Positions 51,669 to 60,875 of a stretch of DNA of 64,000 nt are shown piece after piece. Below the pieces are notes generated by a model. The model was not told the DNA's origin. It did no database searches and saw nothing but the letters and a program-made list of their open reading frames with translations. The position numbers were made by a program, and so were the translations under genes. The stretch's first letter is position 1, and each line of letters starts with the position of its first letter. The DNA is from Streptomyces sp. Root1304 (GTDB lineage: Bacteria; Actinomycetota; Actinomycetes; Streptomycetales; Streptomycetaceae): positions 124,001 to 188,000 of the forward strand of contig NZ_LMEP01000003.1 of assembly GCF_001426405.1 (NCBI RefSeq). Direction: 5' to 3'.

Positions 51669-54233
51669 TCAGGGCTCCGTAGGGACGGGGACACCCTGCG
51701 TCCGGGAGTACGCGCAGGGCAGCGTGACAACCATGGTCAGTCCTCCTCCGGGAGTGTCCTCCGGGGTGAGCGTGCCGCCCATCGCCTCGGTGAGCCCTCG
51801 GGCCAGGGCCAGGCCGAGGCCGACACCGGTGGTGTTGTCGGTGTCGCCGAGGCGTTGGAAGGGCTCGAACACGCGCTCACGGTCCGCCGGCGGCAGACCG
51901 GGGCCCCGGTCGACCACGCGCAGTTCGACGCGGCCGGCGAGCGTACTGGCTCCGAGGAGGACGGGGTGCTGGGGCGGGGAGTGGCGTACGGCGTTGGCGA
52001 CGAGGTTGGCGACGACCCGTTCGAGGAGCGGAGGGTCGGCGAGGACGAGCGGTGCCTCTTCCAGTCCGCGGAGGGCCACCCGGCGTCCCGCGTCGTCCGG
52101 GAGGCCGTCCAAGGCCGCTGGGACGACCTCTTCCCAGGCCGTGGGGCGGAGGTCCAGGGTGAGGGCGCCCGCCTGGAGGCGGCTCATGTCGAGGAGGTTG
52201 TCGACGAGTCTGCTGAGCCGGGCCATGGACTCGTCCGCCGTGGCCAGCAGCTCCTCCTGTTCCTCCGGTGTGAAGTCCACGTCGGGGCTCCGCAGGGAGG
52301 CCACGGCTGCCCAGCCCGCGGCGAGCGGGGTCCGCAGGTCGTGGCTGACGGCGGCGAGGAGGGCGGTGCGCATCCGGTCCGCGGACTTCGCGGTCTCCGC
52401 CTCGGCCGCCGCCTCGGCGAGCCGGGCCCGTTCGACGGCGGCCATGAGATGGGCGGCGAACGCGTTGAGAACGCGGCGGTCGGTGGCCGGCAGGGTGCGG
52501 CCACGCAGGACGAGGTGGCTGCCGTCGCCCATCGTGACCTGGCTCGCGGTGGGGTCGTCCACGGGGTGGTCGGTCAGTTCGGCGGCATGGGCGGCGAAGG
52601 TCTCCCGGGTACGGGCGAGCAGGTCGGGCACAGTGTGTTCGCCCCTGACGACGGAGCCGGCGAGCGCCGAGAGGGTCTCGGCCTCGGCCGTGGCGCTCGC
52701 GGCTCTGCGCGACAGCCGCAGCGACCGGTCCACGACCGCGGCGACGGCACCCGCGACCACGACGAACACGCCGAGGGCGAGGACGCTGTCGGGGTCTTCG
52801 AAGGAGAACGCCCCTGTGGGCGGCACGAACCAATAGTTGAGCAGCAGGGAGGCCGTCACGGCCGCGACGAGCGCGGATCCGACGCCGCCGATGCAGGCCA
52901 CACCGACCACGACCAGCAGGAAGAGCAGGGCCTCGCTGGTCAGGTCGACGCTGCCCCTGACCCGGTCGAGCAGCAGGGTGAGGAGGACAGGGAGGACGAC
53001 ACCTGCGAGGGGTCCGGCAATGCGCCGGGACAGCGGCAGGGTGCGTCGGCGCGAGGGGAGCAGGCGTCCCCGGCCCGCCCGCTCGTGGGTGACCATGTGC
53101 ACGTCGATCCCGCCGGAGAGCGAGACGGTGGTCTCACCGATGCCGCGCCCGGTGAGGAAGCGTTCGAGACGGCAGCGTCTGCTCGTGCCGAGGATCAGCT
53201 GGGTGGCGTTCCCGGCCCGGGCGAAGTCCAGCAGCGCGGTCGGCACGTCCTCGCCGACGACCGTGTGGTAGCTGCCGCCAAGGCTCTCGACCAGGCACCG
53301 CTGCCGTGCGAGTGCCGTGGACGAGGCGCCCGCCGTGAGACCGTCGCCCCGCGCGACGTGCACGGCCGACAGCTCGCCGCGGGCCGAGCGGGCGGCGATC
53401 CGGGCGGCGCGCCGTATGAGGGTGTCGCCCTCCGGGCCGCCCGTCAGCCCGACGACCACGCGCTCCCGGGCTTCCCAGATCCCGCCGATGCCGTGGTCGG
53501 TGCGGTATTTACGCAGGGCGTCGTCGACCTGGTCGGCGACCCAGAGCAGGGCGAGTTCTCGCAGGGCGGTGAGGTTGCCGGGGCGGAACCAGCTGGCCAG
53601 GGCCGCGTTCACCATCTCCGGGGGGTGGATGTTCCCGTGTGCCATCCGCCGGCGCAGGTCCTCGGGATCCACGTCGACGAGGACGATCTGGTCGGCGCCG
53701 CGGACGAAGCCGTCCGGGACGCCGTCGCCAGGCGGTACCTCGGTGATCGTCTCGACGACGTCGCTCAGGGACTCCAGGTGCTGGACGTCGATGGTCGTCA
53801 GGACGTCGACGCCGGCCGAGAGGAGTTCCTCGACGTCCTGCCAGCGGCGGGCGTTGCGGTGACCGGGCGGGTTGGTGTGGGCCAGGTCGTCGACGAGGAG
53901 CAGGCCGGGGCGGCGGCGCAGTGCGGCGTCCAGGTCGAAGCCGCCATGACCGTCCGCGGGACGGCCGACGGCCGCGTCATCCTTGCGGTCCAGGAGTTCC
54001 AGGCCGTCGAGGAGTGCCTTGGTGTGCGGTCGGCCGCGGCAGTCGGCGGCGCCGACGACCACGTCCTTCCCCCGTGCCGCCCTGCGGTGGCCCTCGTCGA
54101 GCATCCGGTACGTCTTGCCGACGCCGGGCGCGGCACCGACGAGCACCTTGAGCCGCCCCCGGCGTCCGACGGGTGGGCCCGCCTGCGGGCGTCCGGCGAG
54201 CGACTCCGTCGCCGGACGCCCGGCACGGTTCAG
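51669..54233 (-). CDS. Second KdpD-type sensor histidine kinase
   Basis: This 854-residue paralogue of KdpD has Walker A VGAAPGVGKTY (residues 32-42), a USP-like part (VVGLTGGPEGDTLIRRAARI), four DUF4118 transmembrane segments, the H-box AAVSHDLRTPLAAGWAAVAS and a HATPase with TGVGLGLALARGLTEAMGG. CTG 54233 is used as start because it overlaps the kdpF2 stop as CTGA and no in-frame ATG/GTG/TTG precedes Walker A closely. It has no cognate response regulator beside it, so KdpE at 46028 is the likely partner. It lies upstream of the kdpF1 operon. Confidence 0.85.
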   Translation of the reverse strand: MNRAGRPATESLAGRPQAGPPVGRRGRLKVLVGAAPGVGKTYRMLDEGHRRAARGKDVVVGAADCRGRPHTKALLDGLELLDRKDDAAVGRPADGHGGFDLDAALRRRPGLLLVDDLAHTNPPGHRNARRWQDVEELLSAGVDVLTTIDVQHLESLSDVVETITEVPPGDGVPDGFVRGADQIVLVDVDPEDLRRRMAHGNIHPPEMVNAALASWFRPGNLTALRELALLWVADQVDDALRKYRTDHGIGGIWEARERVVVGLTGGPEGDTLIRRAARIAARSARGELSAVHVARGDGLTAGASSTALARQRCLVESLGGSYHTVVGEDVPTALLDFARAGNATQLILGTSRRCRLERFLTGRGIGETTVSLSGGIDVHMVTHERAGRGRLLPSRRRTLPLSRRIAGPLAGVVLPVLLTLLLDRVRGSVDLTSEALLFLLVVVGVACIGGVGSALVAAVTASLLLNYWFVPPTGAFSFEDPDSVLALGVFVVVAGAVAAVVDRSLRLSRRAASATAEAETLSALAGSVVRGEHTVPDLLARTRETFAAHAAELTDHPVDDPTASQVTMGDGSHLVLRGRTLPATDRRVLNAFAAHLMAAVERARLAEAAAEAETAKSADRMRTALLAAVSHDLRTPLAAGWAAVASLRSPDVDFTPEEQEELLATADESMARLSRLVDNLLDMSRLQAGALTLDLRPTAWEEVVPAALDGLPDDAGRRVALRGLEEAPLVLADPPLLERVVANLVANAVRHSPPQHPVLLGASTLAGRVELRVVDRGPGLPPADRERVFEPFQRLGDTDNTTGVGLGLALARGLTEAMGGTLTPEDTPGGGLTMVVTLPCAYSRTQGVPVPTEP

Positions 54234-54319
54234 AACTTCTCCGGGCGGATCAGCGCGGCCACCAGGTAACCGACGAGACTCAGGGCGACGACGAGACCGA
54301 CAACGTTCTCGACACTCAC
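54230..54319 (-). CDS. Second KdpF
   Basis: 29 residues: VSVENVVGLVVALSLVGYLV, then A-A-L-I-R-P-E-K-F. It aligns along its whole length with KdpF at 51307. It sits directly before the second kdpD, with no kdpA, kdpB or kdpC between them, which suggests that an ancestral kdpFABC-D copy lost its ABC part here. GTG 54319. Confidence 0.82.
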   Translation of the reverse strand: MSVENVVGLVVALSLVGYLVAALIRPEKF

Positions 54320-54426
54320 GAAAGATCAACTCCCCATGGGGTACGGCCGAGGCCGGCACACGAAGGGCACCGGAACACGGTCGCCCACTGCCATCGAAGC
54401 CCGCACCGGGCGGCAGCCCGCCCACC

Positions 54427-54475
54427 TTGACGTCGTCCTGTCGACCACGCCCCGGAAGCTGACGGGGCCTTGACG
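54427..54475. promoter_or_regulatory. YTGACG direct repeats, kdpF2 side
   Basis: CTGACG (54459-54464) and TTGACG (54470-54475) are 11 bp apart within CTGACGGGGCCTTGACG, and a further TTGACG is at 54427-54432. The 16-bp TGACGGGGCCTTGACG recurs exactly at 54828-54843. Confidence 0.55.
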
Positions 54476-54794
54476 CTTCCTGTACGGGCGGTTCACACGG
54501 CCGGGCGTGCATGCCCGCCGATCCGGGGTCTCGACGTCTCGGCATGGGAGGGGGAGGCTGTCGTACAGGAGAGCTCGTCCGGCCCGCGGCCACCCCCTGG
54601 CGCCGCGGGCCGGAACGTCCCTCTCGCCGGACGGTCCCGCTCGCTCGTACCGAGGTGTCGGTCCGGGCCGTCGGTCACGGACCATGCGCGCCGCCTCAGC
54701 GACGCGCCCCCTCACACCTCACACGCTCGAACGGTCGTCCGATCCCCCGTGAGGAGATCATCCTGTGCCACGACCTGACGGAGATCCGGCCCTC

Positions 54795-54843
54795 TTGACG
54801 CCGTTCTGACGCCAGGTCACCTCGCCTTGACGGGGCCTTGACG
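54795..54843 (+). promoter_or_regulatory. Two YTGACG repeat boxes upstream of the orphan kdpB
   Basis: TTGACG 54795-54800 with CTGACG 54806-54811, and TTGACG 54827-54832 with TTGACG 54838-54843; both pairs have an 11-bp period. They lie about 75-120 bp before a possible -10 element at 54916. OmpR/PhoB-family regulators bind 11-bp-period direct repeats, so these are candidate KdpE sites. Confidence 0.6.
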
Positions 54844-54915
54844 AACGCGTCCAACGGCTCGTAAGAGGCTCGTCAAAGCCTGCGTCGAGCGGGCTTCCCC
54901 CGGACGTCGAGCGTC

Positions 54916-54921
54916 TAGATT
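54916..54921 (+). promoter_or_regulatory. Possible -10 element for the orphan kdpB
   Basis: TAGATT at 54916-54921, in a short relatively AT-richer stretch, has no good -35, as expected for an activator-dependent promoter with the repeat boxes upstream. Confidence 0.4.
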
Positions 54922-55198
54922 CATCCTCGGTCGCTCACCGGCCCAGGGACGTCAGTGGCCTGATCGTCCCGGCCGCGGGGGCACGGTACGCCCTCCCATC
55001 CGGCGTTCCGTGCCCCCGCGTCGCGACCGCGCTGCCCGTCCACAGCCGCACCACGGGTGCCGGATCCACACGGCCCGGCACCCGCAGGCGCGGGCCGGAC
55101 AGTCCACTCCTCCGGGACTTCTTCCCGGGAGGGGCCCAGCCGTTTCTCCTCGGCCTCCGCCGCACGGCCGGCCGGGATCTTCCCGAAGGTCTTCCGCG

Positions 55199-57433
55199 AT
55201 GCATTCCGCCGCGCCCCGACCGGCGCACCCTCCCGCCGGCCCGCCCTCTTCCGCCGGCCCGCATGTCCCTGCCGGTTCACCGTCTTCCGACGGACCGCCC
55301 TTCCCCGGCCCCTCGCCGGCCCCGCACCGCGATCCCGCCCCCCGCTTCCGTCCCGGGCGCCGGCGCGCAGGGCACGGCGGGCTCCTCGACCCCGTGCAGC
55401 TCGTGAAGTCGTTCCCCGAAGCCCTGCGCAAGCTGCACCCGCGCACCCTCGTCCGGAAGCCCGTGCTCTTCGTGGTGGCCGTCGGCTCGGCGCTGACCAC
55501 GCTCTCGGCGCTGTTCGACCCCTCCGTGTTCACCTGGACGGTCAGCGTCTGGCTCTGGCTGACCGTGGTCTTCGCGAACCTGGCGGAGGCCGTCGCCGAG
55601 GGCCGGGGCCGCGCGCAGGCCGAGTCGCTGCGCAGAGCCCGAACGGACACGGTCGCGCTGCGGCTCACGCACTGGCGATACGGCACGGACGTCGACCGCG
55701 CGGCGACGGAGGCGGTGGCCGCGACCGACCTCAAGCAGTTCGACTTCGTCCTCGTCGAGGCGGGCGAGCTGATCCCGGCGGACGGGGACGTCGTCGCCGG
55801 GATCGCCTCGGTCGACGAGTCCGCCGTCACGGGCGAGTCCGCGCCCGTGATCCGGGAGGCGGGCGGCGACCGCTCCGGGGTCACCGGCGGGACGACGGTG
55901 CTCTCGGACCGGGTCGTCGTACGGGTCACCGCCCGGCCCGGCCACTCCTTCATGGACCGGATGATCGCCCTCATCGAGGGCGCGGAACGGCAGAAGACCC
56001 CGAACGAGATCGCCCTCAACATTCTCCTCTTCGCGCTGACCGTCGTCTTCGTCCTGGTGGTCGTCGCGCTGAAGCCGATGGCGGGGTACGCGGACGCCGC
56101 CCCGTCCACGACCGTGCTCGTCGCCCTCCTGGTGACCCTCATCCCCACGACGATCGGCGCGCTGCTCTCGGCGATCGGCATCGCGGGCATGGACCGGTTG
56201 GTGCAGCGCAACGTCCTCGCCATGTCCGGACGGGCGGTGGAGGCGGCCGGCGACGTGAACACCCTGCTGCTCGACAAGACCGGCACCATCACCCTCGGCA
56301 ACCGCGAGGCCGCCGCCTTCATCCCGCTCCCCGGTGTCGAGCCCGCGCTCCTCGCCGACGCCGCCCAGCTCTCCTCCCTCGCCGACGAGACCCCCGAGGG
56401 CCGGTCCGTCGCCGCGCTCGCCCGGCGCCAGTACGGCCTGGAGGCGCCCGCCGAGCGCGAGTTGGCGAACCCCCGGTTCGTCGAGTTCAGCGCGCAGACG
56501 CGGATGAGCGGGCTCGACCTGCGCTGGGACGGCGGCGCCTGCCACATCCGCAAGGGGGCCGCGGCCCAGGTCGTGGCCTGGGTGGAGATGTACGGGGGCA
56601 CGGTGCCGCCCGAGGCCCGCACGTGGTCCGACGCGATCGCTGACGCCGGCGGGACTCCCCTCCTGGTGGCGGTCCACGACGCCGACGGGCCCCGGGTCCT
56701 GGGGATCGTCCACCTCAAGGACGTCGTGAAGGACGGCATCAGGGAACGGTTCGCCGAGCTGCGCCGCATGGGGATCCGTACCGTCATGGTCACCGGCGAC
56801 AACCCGCTCACGGCCCGGGCCATCGCCCACGAGGCCGGGGTCGACGACTTCCTCGCCGAGGCCACCCCCGAGGACAAGATGGCCCTCATCAAACGCGAGC
56901 AGGCCGGCGGCAAACTCGTCGCGATGACCGGCGACGGCACCAACGACGCCCCCGCGCTCGCCCAGGCCGACGTCGGCGTGGCGATGAACACCGGCACGTC
57001 GGCCGCCAAGGAGGCCGGCAACATGGTCGACCTCGACTCCAACCCGACCAAGCTCATCGAGATCGTCGAGATCGGCAAACAACTCCTCATCACCCGCGGA
57101 GCCCTGACCACCTTCTCCATCACGAACGACGTCGCGAAGTACTTCGCGATCATCCCCGCGATGTTCGCGGGCGCCCATCCCGGCCTCGAAGCCCTGAACA
57201 TCATGGGACTGCACAGCCCGACCTCGGCGATCACCTCGGCGATCGTCTTCAACGCCCTGATCATCGTGGCCCTGATCCCGCTCGCCCTGCGCGGCGTCCG
57301 CTACACCCCGGCGTCCGCGCACGACCTGCTGCGCCGCAACCTGCTGGTGTACGGACTCGGCGGCCTCGCCCTCCCCTTCGTCGGCATCAAGGTCATCGAC
57401 CTTCTCGTCTCGGCGATCCCCGGTCTCGGGTGA
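55199..57433 (+). CDS. Second, orphan KdpB-type P-type ATPase
   Basis: This 744-residue protein has about 60 Pro/Ser-rich N-terminal residues, then a complete Kdp[26 protein letters not shown] and [20 protein letters not shown] all intact. From about residue 560 a stretch of about 90 residues is almost identical to KdpB at 47493, and the DNA is also very similar, which suggests strong constraint or gene conversion. No kdpA or kdpC accompanies it, so it must either use the KdpA/C of the other operon or work differently. ATG 55199 follows GAAGG; the open frame upstream is low complexity. Confidence 0.87.
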   Translation: MHSAAPRPAHPPAGPPSSAGPHVPAGSPSSDGPPFPGPSPAPHRDPAPRFRPGRRRAGHGGLLDPVQLVKSFPEALRKLHPRTLVRKPVLFVVAVGSALTTLSALFDPSVFTWTVSVWLWLTVVFANLAEAVAEGRGRAQAESLRRARTDTVALRLTHWRYGTDVDRAATEAVAATDLKQFDFVLVEAGELIPADGDVVAGIASVDESAVTGESAPVIREAGGDRSGVTGGTTVLSDRVVVRVTARPGHSFMDRMIALIEGAERQKTPNEIALNILLFALTVVFVLVVVALKPMAGYADAAPSTTVLVALLVTLIPTTIGALLSAIGIAGMDRLVQRNVLAMSGRAVEAAGDVNTLLLDKTGTITLGNREAAAFIPLPGVEPALLADAAQLSSLADETPEGRSVAALARRQYGLEAPAERELANPRFVEFSAQTRMSGLDLRWDGGACHIRKGAAAQVVAWVEMYGGTVPPEARTWSDAIADAGGTPLLVAVHDADGPRVLGIVHLKDVVKDGIRERFAELRRMGIRTVMVTGDNPLTARAIAHEAGVDDFLAEATPEDKMALIKREQAGGKLVAMTGDGTNDAPALAQADVGVAMNTGTSAAKEAGNMVDLDSNPTKLIEIVEIGKQLLITRGALTTFSITNDVAKYFAIIPAMFAGAHPGLEALNIMGLHSPTSAITSAIVFNALIIVALIPLALRGVRYTPASAHDLLRRNLLVYGLGGLALPFVGIKVIDLLVSAIPGLG

Positions 57434-57696
57434 ATTCCCGTCAGAAGGCCGTCAGGGAAAGCCCGTCCGGCTTGAGGACGGCCGGCCGCTCCGCTTCGAT
57501 GGAACGCATGGACAGCACGTGGCTCCTGCTCGACCGGCCGCCCCATCGGGCGCCCCGTCGTGAGCCCCGCTGCCCGGAGACCGCAGCACTGCGCTGATCC
57601 TCTCCGGCTCGTCCCCGGGGCGTCGTGACCTCTTTCCGTCCGGCGCCCCTTCTTCGTACCCGTACACACACGACACCCGTAAGGGACTGACCAGTC

Positions 57697-58506
57697 ATGT
57701 CCGTTTCCGACCTTTCCTCCCGCACCGTTCTGGTGACCGGCGCCACCTCCGGCATCGGCCACCAGACGGCCCGGCTCCTAGCCGAGCGCGGCGCCACCGT
57801 CCTCGTCCACGGCCGCACCACCGAGGAGGCGCACGCCGCCACCGACCGGCTGATCACCCTGGCCGACATCGACGAAACCCGCCTGCGCCCGCTCGGCGCG
57901 GACTTCACCCGCCTGGAGGAGGTCGAGCGCCTCGCGCACCGCGTCCTGGCCGAGCACCCGCGCCTCGACGTGCTCGTCAACAACGCCGGCATGGCCGCAC
58001 CCGAACGCCACACCGTCACCGCCGACGGCAACGAGATCGCCTTCCAGGTCAACTTCCTCGCCCACTACCTCCTCACCCACCTCCTCGAACCCGCCCTCAC
58101 CAGCGAGCCCGGCGGCCGTGTCGTCAACGTCTCCTCCGTGCTCCACCGCACCGGCTCGATCCAGTGGAACGACCCCAACCGCGTCCGCCGCTACTCCCGC
58201 CTCGCCGCCTACGCCCAGTCGCAGCTGGCCCTCACCGTCTTCGCCGCCGACCCGCGCGTCACCGCCGTCTCCGTCCACCCCGGCATCTGCGCCACCAGCC
58301 TCCTGCCCCTGTACGCGCACGAGGGCACCGCCCCGGCCGAGGGCGCCGCCCACGTCGTACGCCTCTGCGACCCGGCCACCGAGATCGTCAACGGCGCCTA
58401 CTACGACCGCGACCAGTGCGTGACCCCGGCACCGGTCGCGACCGAGCCCCGCACGGTCAAGCGGCTCACGAAGCTCGCCGACCTCCTCGTCGGCCAGAGC
58501 GCCTGA
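57697..58506 (+). CDS. SDR-family protein with Gln in place of the catalytic Lys
   Basis: This 269-residue protein is like the retinol-dehydrogenase/WW-oxidoreductase type: VTGATSGIGHQTARLLAERG, NNAG near residue 95 and Ser in NVSSVLHRTG are all present. The Y-x-x-x-K motif reads Y172-A-Q-S-Q176, so the catalytic Lys is replaced. It may be a non-catalytic or altered enzyme. ATG 57697; 263 nt downstream of the orphan kdpB, with no clear promoter. Confidence 0.82.
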   Translation: MSVSDLSSRTVLVTGATSGIGHQTARLLAERGATVLVHGRTTEEAHAATDRLITLADIDETRLRPLGADFTRLEEVERLAHRVLAEHPRLDVLVNNAGMAAPERHTVTADGNEIAFQVNFLAHYLLTHLLEPALTSEPGGRVVNVSSVLHRTGSIQWNDPNRVRRYSRLAAYAQSQLALTVFAADPRVTAVSVHPGICATSLLPLYAHEGTAPAEGAAHVVRLCDPATEIVNGAYYDRDQCVTPAPVATEPRTVKRLTKLADLLVGQSA

Positions 58507-58520
58507 AGAGGGGCCGGAAC

Positions 58521-58598
58521 ATGTCGAAGCGCGCCCGCAAGAAGAAGGCCCGCCGCAAGAAGAAGGCGAACCACGGCCGCAAGGCCGGCCAGAGCTGA
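58521..58598 (+). CDS. bL37-like 25-residue basic mini-protein
   Basis: ATG 58521 follows GAAGAGGGG and encodes MSKRARKKKARRKKKANHGR then K-A-G-Q-S. Eleven Lys/Arg in the first 15 residues followed by A-N-H-G-(R/K) closely resembles the actinobacterial 24-residue ribosomal protein bL37 as I recall it (M-x-K-R-x-R-K-x-R-A-R-R-K-x-x-A-N-H-G-K-R-P-N). The ending differs, so it may be a paralogue or an alternative version. It starts 14 nt after the SDR stop. Confidence 0.6.
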   Translation: MSKRARKKKARRKKKANHGRKAGQS

Positions 58599-58665
58599 CC
58601 CAGCCGCCCGGGGCGGTCCACCAAGACGGCGGGCCGCCCCACACTCGTACCCGCGGAGGTTCCCC

Positions 58666-59454
58666 GTGCTGATCCCCCACCCCGCCCACCAGCCCCCGGC
58701 CTGCGCACGCTCCTTCCCCGTCGGCGCGCCCGGCACGGCGACGCTGGCCGAGCACGTCCTCACCACCGGTCACGGCACCTGGTGGACCGACCGGCCCGTC
58801 CGGCCCCGTGCCGTCGCCGTCACCAGCGGACGCCACGCCCTCCTGGCCGGCGACCCGACCGCCCTCGCCCCGGCCGACCTGTCCCCGCTGGCCGGTCACC
58901 GCATCGAGGCGGCCGCCCGTTTCCTGCCCGTCCTCACAGCCGCCTTCGACCTCCTCCAGCCGTGGGACCGCATGCTCTACCTCCACCAGACCGATCCGGC
59001 CACCCCCCGCCTCCCCCGCGGCACGGTCGTCCGCCGCCTGCGTACGGAAGACGGTCCGGCGCTCGCCGCCGCCGGTCTCGCCCTCGGCTGGACTTTCGCG
59101 ACATGGGGCGGCGCCGAGGGACTCGCCCGGTCCGGACACGGCTGGGCCGCCTTCCGCAAGGGCCGCGTCCTGGCCGTGGCCTGCGCGCGGTTCACAGGCA
59201 GCCGGTACGAGGACGTGGCCTGCGCAACCGACCCCGGCGCGCGGCGACAGCACCTCGCCCTCGCCTGCGTCACGGGTCTGACCGCCGACATCGCCGCCCG
59301 CGGCCGGACCGCCACCTGGAGCTGTTCCCGCGAGAACCGGGCCAGCCGCCTGCTCGCGTGGACGGCCGGCTTCCGACTCCACCGCGAGTACGTCCACCAC
59401 ACCACCGGACCGGCCACCGTCAGCGGCACGTCAAATCTGCGGGCCGCCGCGTAA
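58666..59454 (+). CDS. GNAT-family N-acetyltransferase
   Basis: This 262-residue protein has an N-terminal all-alpha part and a C-terminal GNAT-like domain (RGTVVRRLRTEDGPALAAAG; VACATDPGARRQHLALACVT; TWSCSRENRASRLLAWTAGF), like the FR47/GNAT acetyltransferase group. The pantetheine loop Q/R-x-x-G-x-G/A is poorly conserved (D-P-G-A-R-R-Q-H). Substrate unknown. GTG 58666 has GGAGG upstream. Confidence 0.75.
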   Translation: MLIPHPAHQPPACARSFPVGAPGTATLAEHVLTTGHGTWWTDRPVRPRAVAVTSGRHALLAGDPTALAPADLSPLAGHRIEAAARFLPVLTAAFDLLQPWDRMLYLHQTDPATPRLPRGTVVRRLRTEDGPALAAAGLALGWTFATWGGAEGLARSGHGWAAFRKGRVLAVACARFTGSRYEDVACATDPGARRQHLALACVTGLTADIAARGRTATWSCSRENRASRLLAWTAGFRLHREYVHHTTGPATVSGTSNLRAAA

Positions 59455-59508
59455 ACAGCGCGTAGCCTCAGCCGGACGCGTACCGCCCGTGGTCCTAGCG
59501 TCAGCGGC

Positions 59509-60039
59509 ATGCAGCCCCCGTTCCCCTCCCCCCGCCCCTCCTCCGACGTGCTGCACGACGCCGGATGGCCCGGTGAGGCCCGGGCCGCCCTCATCTGCTC
59601 GGGCCTCCTGCTCGGCGTCGCGCTGATCGTCGACGCCGGTGTCCACGGCCCGACCCTGCTCGGGAGTCTGGGCTGCATCGCCCTGTCCGCGCTCCTGCTG
59701 GTGGTCCTGCTGCCCGCCCGGGTGAGCGCGGCCCCGGGCCTGCTGACGGTCCAGGGGCTGTGGGCCACCAGGACCGTGCGCACCGACCGGCTCGCGGCGG
59801 CCGTCTGGCCGGCGGACACAGCAGGGCGCCTCTCCCTGCGGGACGAGGACGGAGGACGGGCCGAGATCGATCTCCGCGTCCTGCTCGTCAACCCCGCCCT
59901 GTGGCTGCGGCTCGAAGCCGACGCCCGCGCCTCCCGCGAGCGCGGCACCCTGGACCACGGCTCGGCCGACCTCGCGCGGCTCGCCCTACACGTCCACGCC
60001 GAGACGGCCCGGTCCGTCCTCAAGATCTCCGGTCTGTGA
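59509..60039 (+). CDS. Membrane protein with PH-like cytoplasmic domain, unknown function
   Basis: This 176-residue protein has two adjacent transmembrane segments at about residues 27-46 and 50-70 (ALICSGLLLGVALIVDAGVH; LGCIALSALLLVVLLPARVS), then a small domain (LLTVQGLWATRTVRTDRLAA) of bPH/DUF3093-like appearance. ATG 59509. Its 3' end overlaps the convergent DUF4118 gene by 54 nt. Confidence 0.65.
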   Translation: MQPPFPSPRPSSDVLHDAGWPGEARAALICSGLLLGVALIVDAGVHGPTLLGSLGCIALSALLLVVLLPARVSAAPGLLTVQGLWATRTVRTDRLAAAVWPADTAGRLSLRDEDGGRAEIDLRVLLVNPALWLRLEADARASRERGTLDHGSADLARLALHVHAETARSVLKISGL

Positions 60040-60786
60040 CGGCCGCTCGTCGCCTTCGAGCACGAGCGCGGCGAGGCCCGCCAGGTCGACGGCGACGAGC
60101 CGCGCCTCCGCCGAGGCCGGTACGGCCCCGTGCTCCGGCGTCAGGAGAAAGCGCCCCAGGACTCGGCCGCCCGCCACCGCCGGCAGCTCCATTTCACCTT
60201 CCGGCCACCCCTGCCGGTCCAGGTCCCAGATCCAGCCCTCCACGCGTACCGAACCGTCCGCCCTGAGGCGAGGCGGCGGGGTCCCGTCGGGCTCCACGGC
60301 GGTGGTGAACCGGCATTCCCGCAGCTCCAGGACCTCCACGAGGTCCCGCCTGATCCGGTCGACCAGCTCGGACGCCGTACCGCCGCCCGACAGCACCCGC
60401 CGGAACGTACGGTGCAGTCGCTCCAGTCGCTCCGCGTCGGTCACGGCGACCGACCCCATCACGCGAGCGCGGGCGGCGAGCTGGGAGACGACGAGGCCGA
60501 CGAGGAGCAGCAGGACCGCCGTCTCGACGTCGGCCCGATCCTCGATGTGGAAGCTCTGGTAGGGCTCCGTATGGAAGAAGTCGAACCAGGCCGCCGCCGA
60601 CAGTGCGGCCAGCGCTCCCGCCCACCGGTTGCCCAGGGCGGCGACGGCGACGACCACCACGACCAGCAGGAGCGCGAGGTTGGTCGGCGTGACGCTCGTA
60701 CGCGACGGTACCAAGGCGAGAGCCGCCAGGAAGGGTGCGAGAACCGCAGCCGCCAGAGCGGCCGCGTCCCGGAACGGCATACGCAT
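59986..60786 (-). CDS. DUF4118-domain membrane protein lacking a kinase
   Basis: This 266-residue protein has four transmembrane segments at about residues 5-110 that match the KdpD DUF4118 sensor ([40 protein letters not shown]). A GAF-like cytoplasmic domain follows, ending without the H-box and ATPase of a histidine kinase. It looks like the middle of KdpD as a separate protein. ATG 60786; divergent from the large permease at 60992, which it may sense for or regulate. Confidence 0.8.
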   Translation of the reverse strand: MRMPFRDAAALAAAVLAPFLAALALVPSRTSVTPTNLALLLVVVVVAVAALGNRWAGALAALSAAAWFDFFHTEPYQSFHIEDRADVETAVLLLLVGLVVSQLAARARVMGSVAVTDAERLERLHRTFRRVLSGGGTASELVDRIRRDLVEVLELRECRFTTAVEPDGTPPPRLRADGSVRVEGWIWDLDRQGWPEGEMELPAVAGGRVLGRFLLTPEHGAVPASAEARLVAVDLAGLAALVLEGDERPSQTGDLEDGPGRLGVDV

Positions 60787-60875
60787 CGTCGGCCTCCGCA
60801 GTGGCCCCTCGCACGCACCTGGTACGTATCAAGGCTGCGGCCGATGTGAGGAAGGTGACGCCCTACCGGCGGATC

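Larger units (their letters stand above)
54320..55198. other. 879-nt divergent intergenic region between the second kdpF-kdpD and the orphan kdpB
   Basis: No credible gene is visible in either strand; open frames here are low-complexity GC-rich shadows. The region contains the repeat boxes listed separately, a possible -10 element at 54916-54921, and then a predicted 5' untranslated region of about 270 nt before the kdpB2 ATG. Confidence 0.6.

Noticed and set aside
54320..55198. Extending the orphan kdpB upstream to 55010 or beyond
   Set aside because: The added residues are Pro/Arg/His-rich with no homology to KdpB, and ATG 55199 has a good ribosome site.
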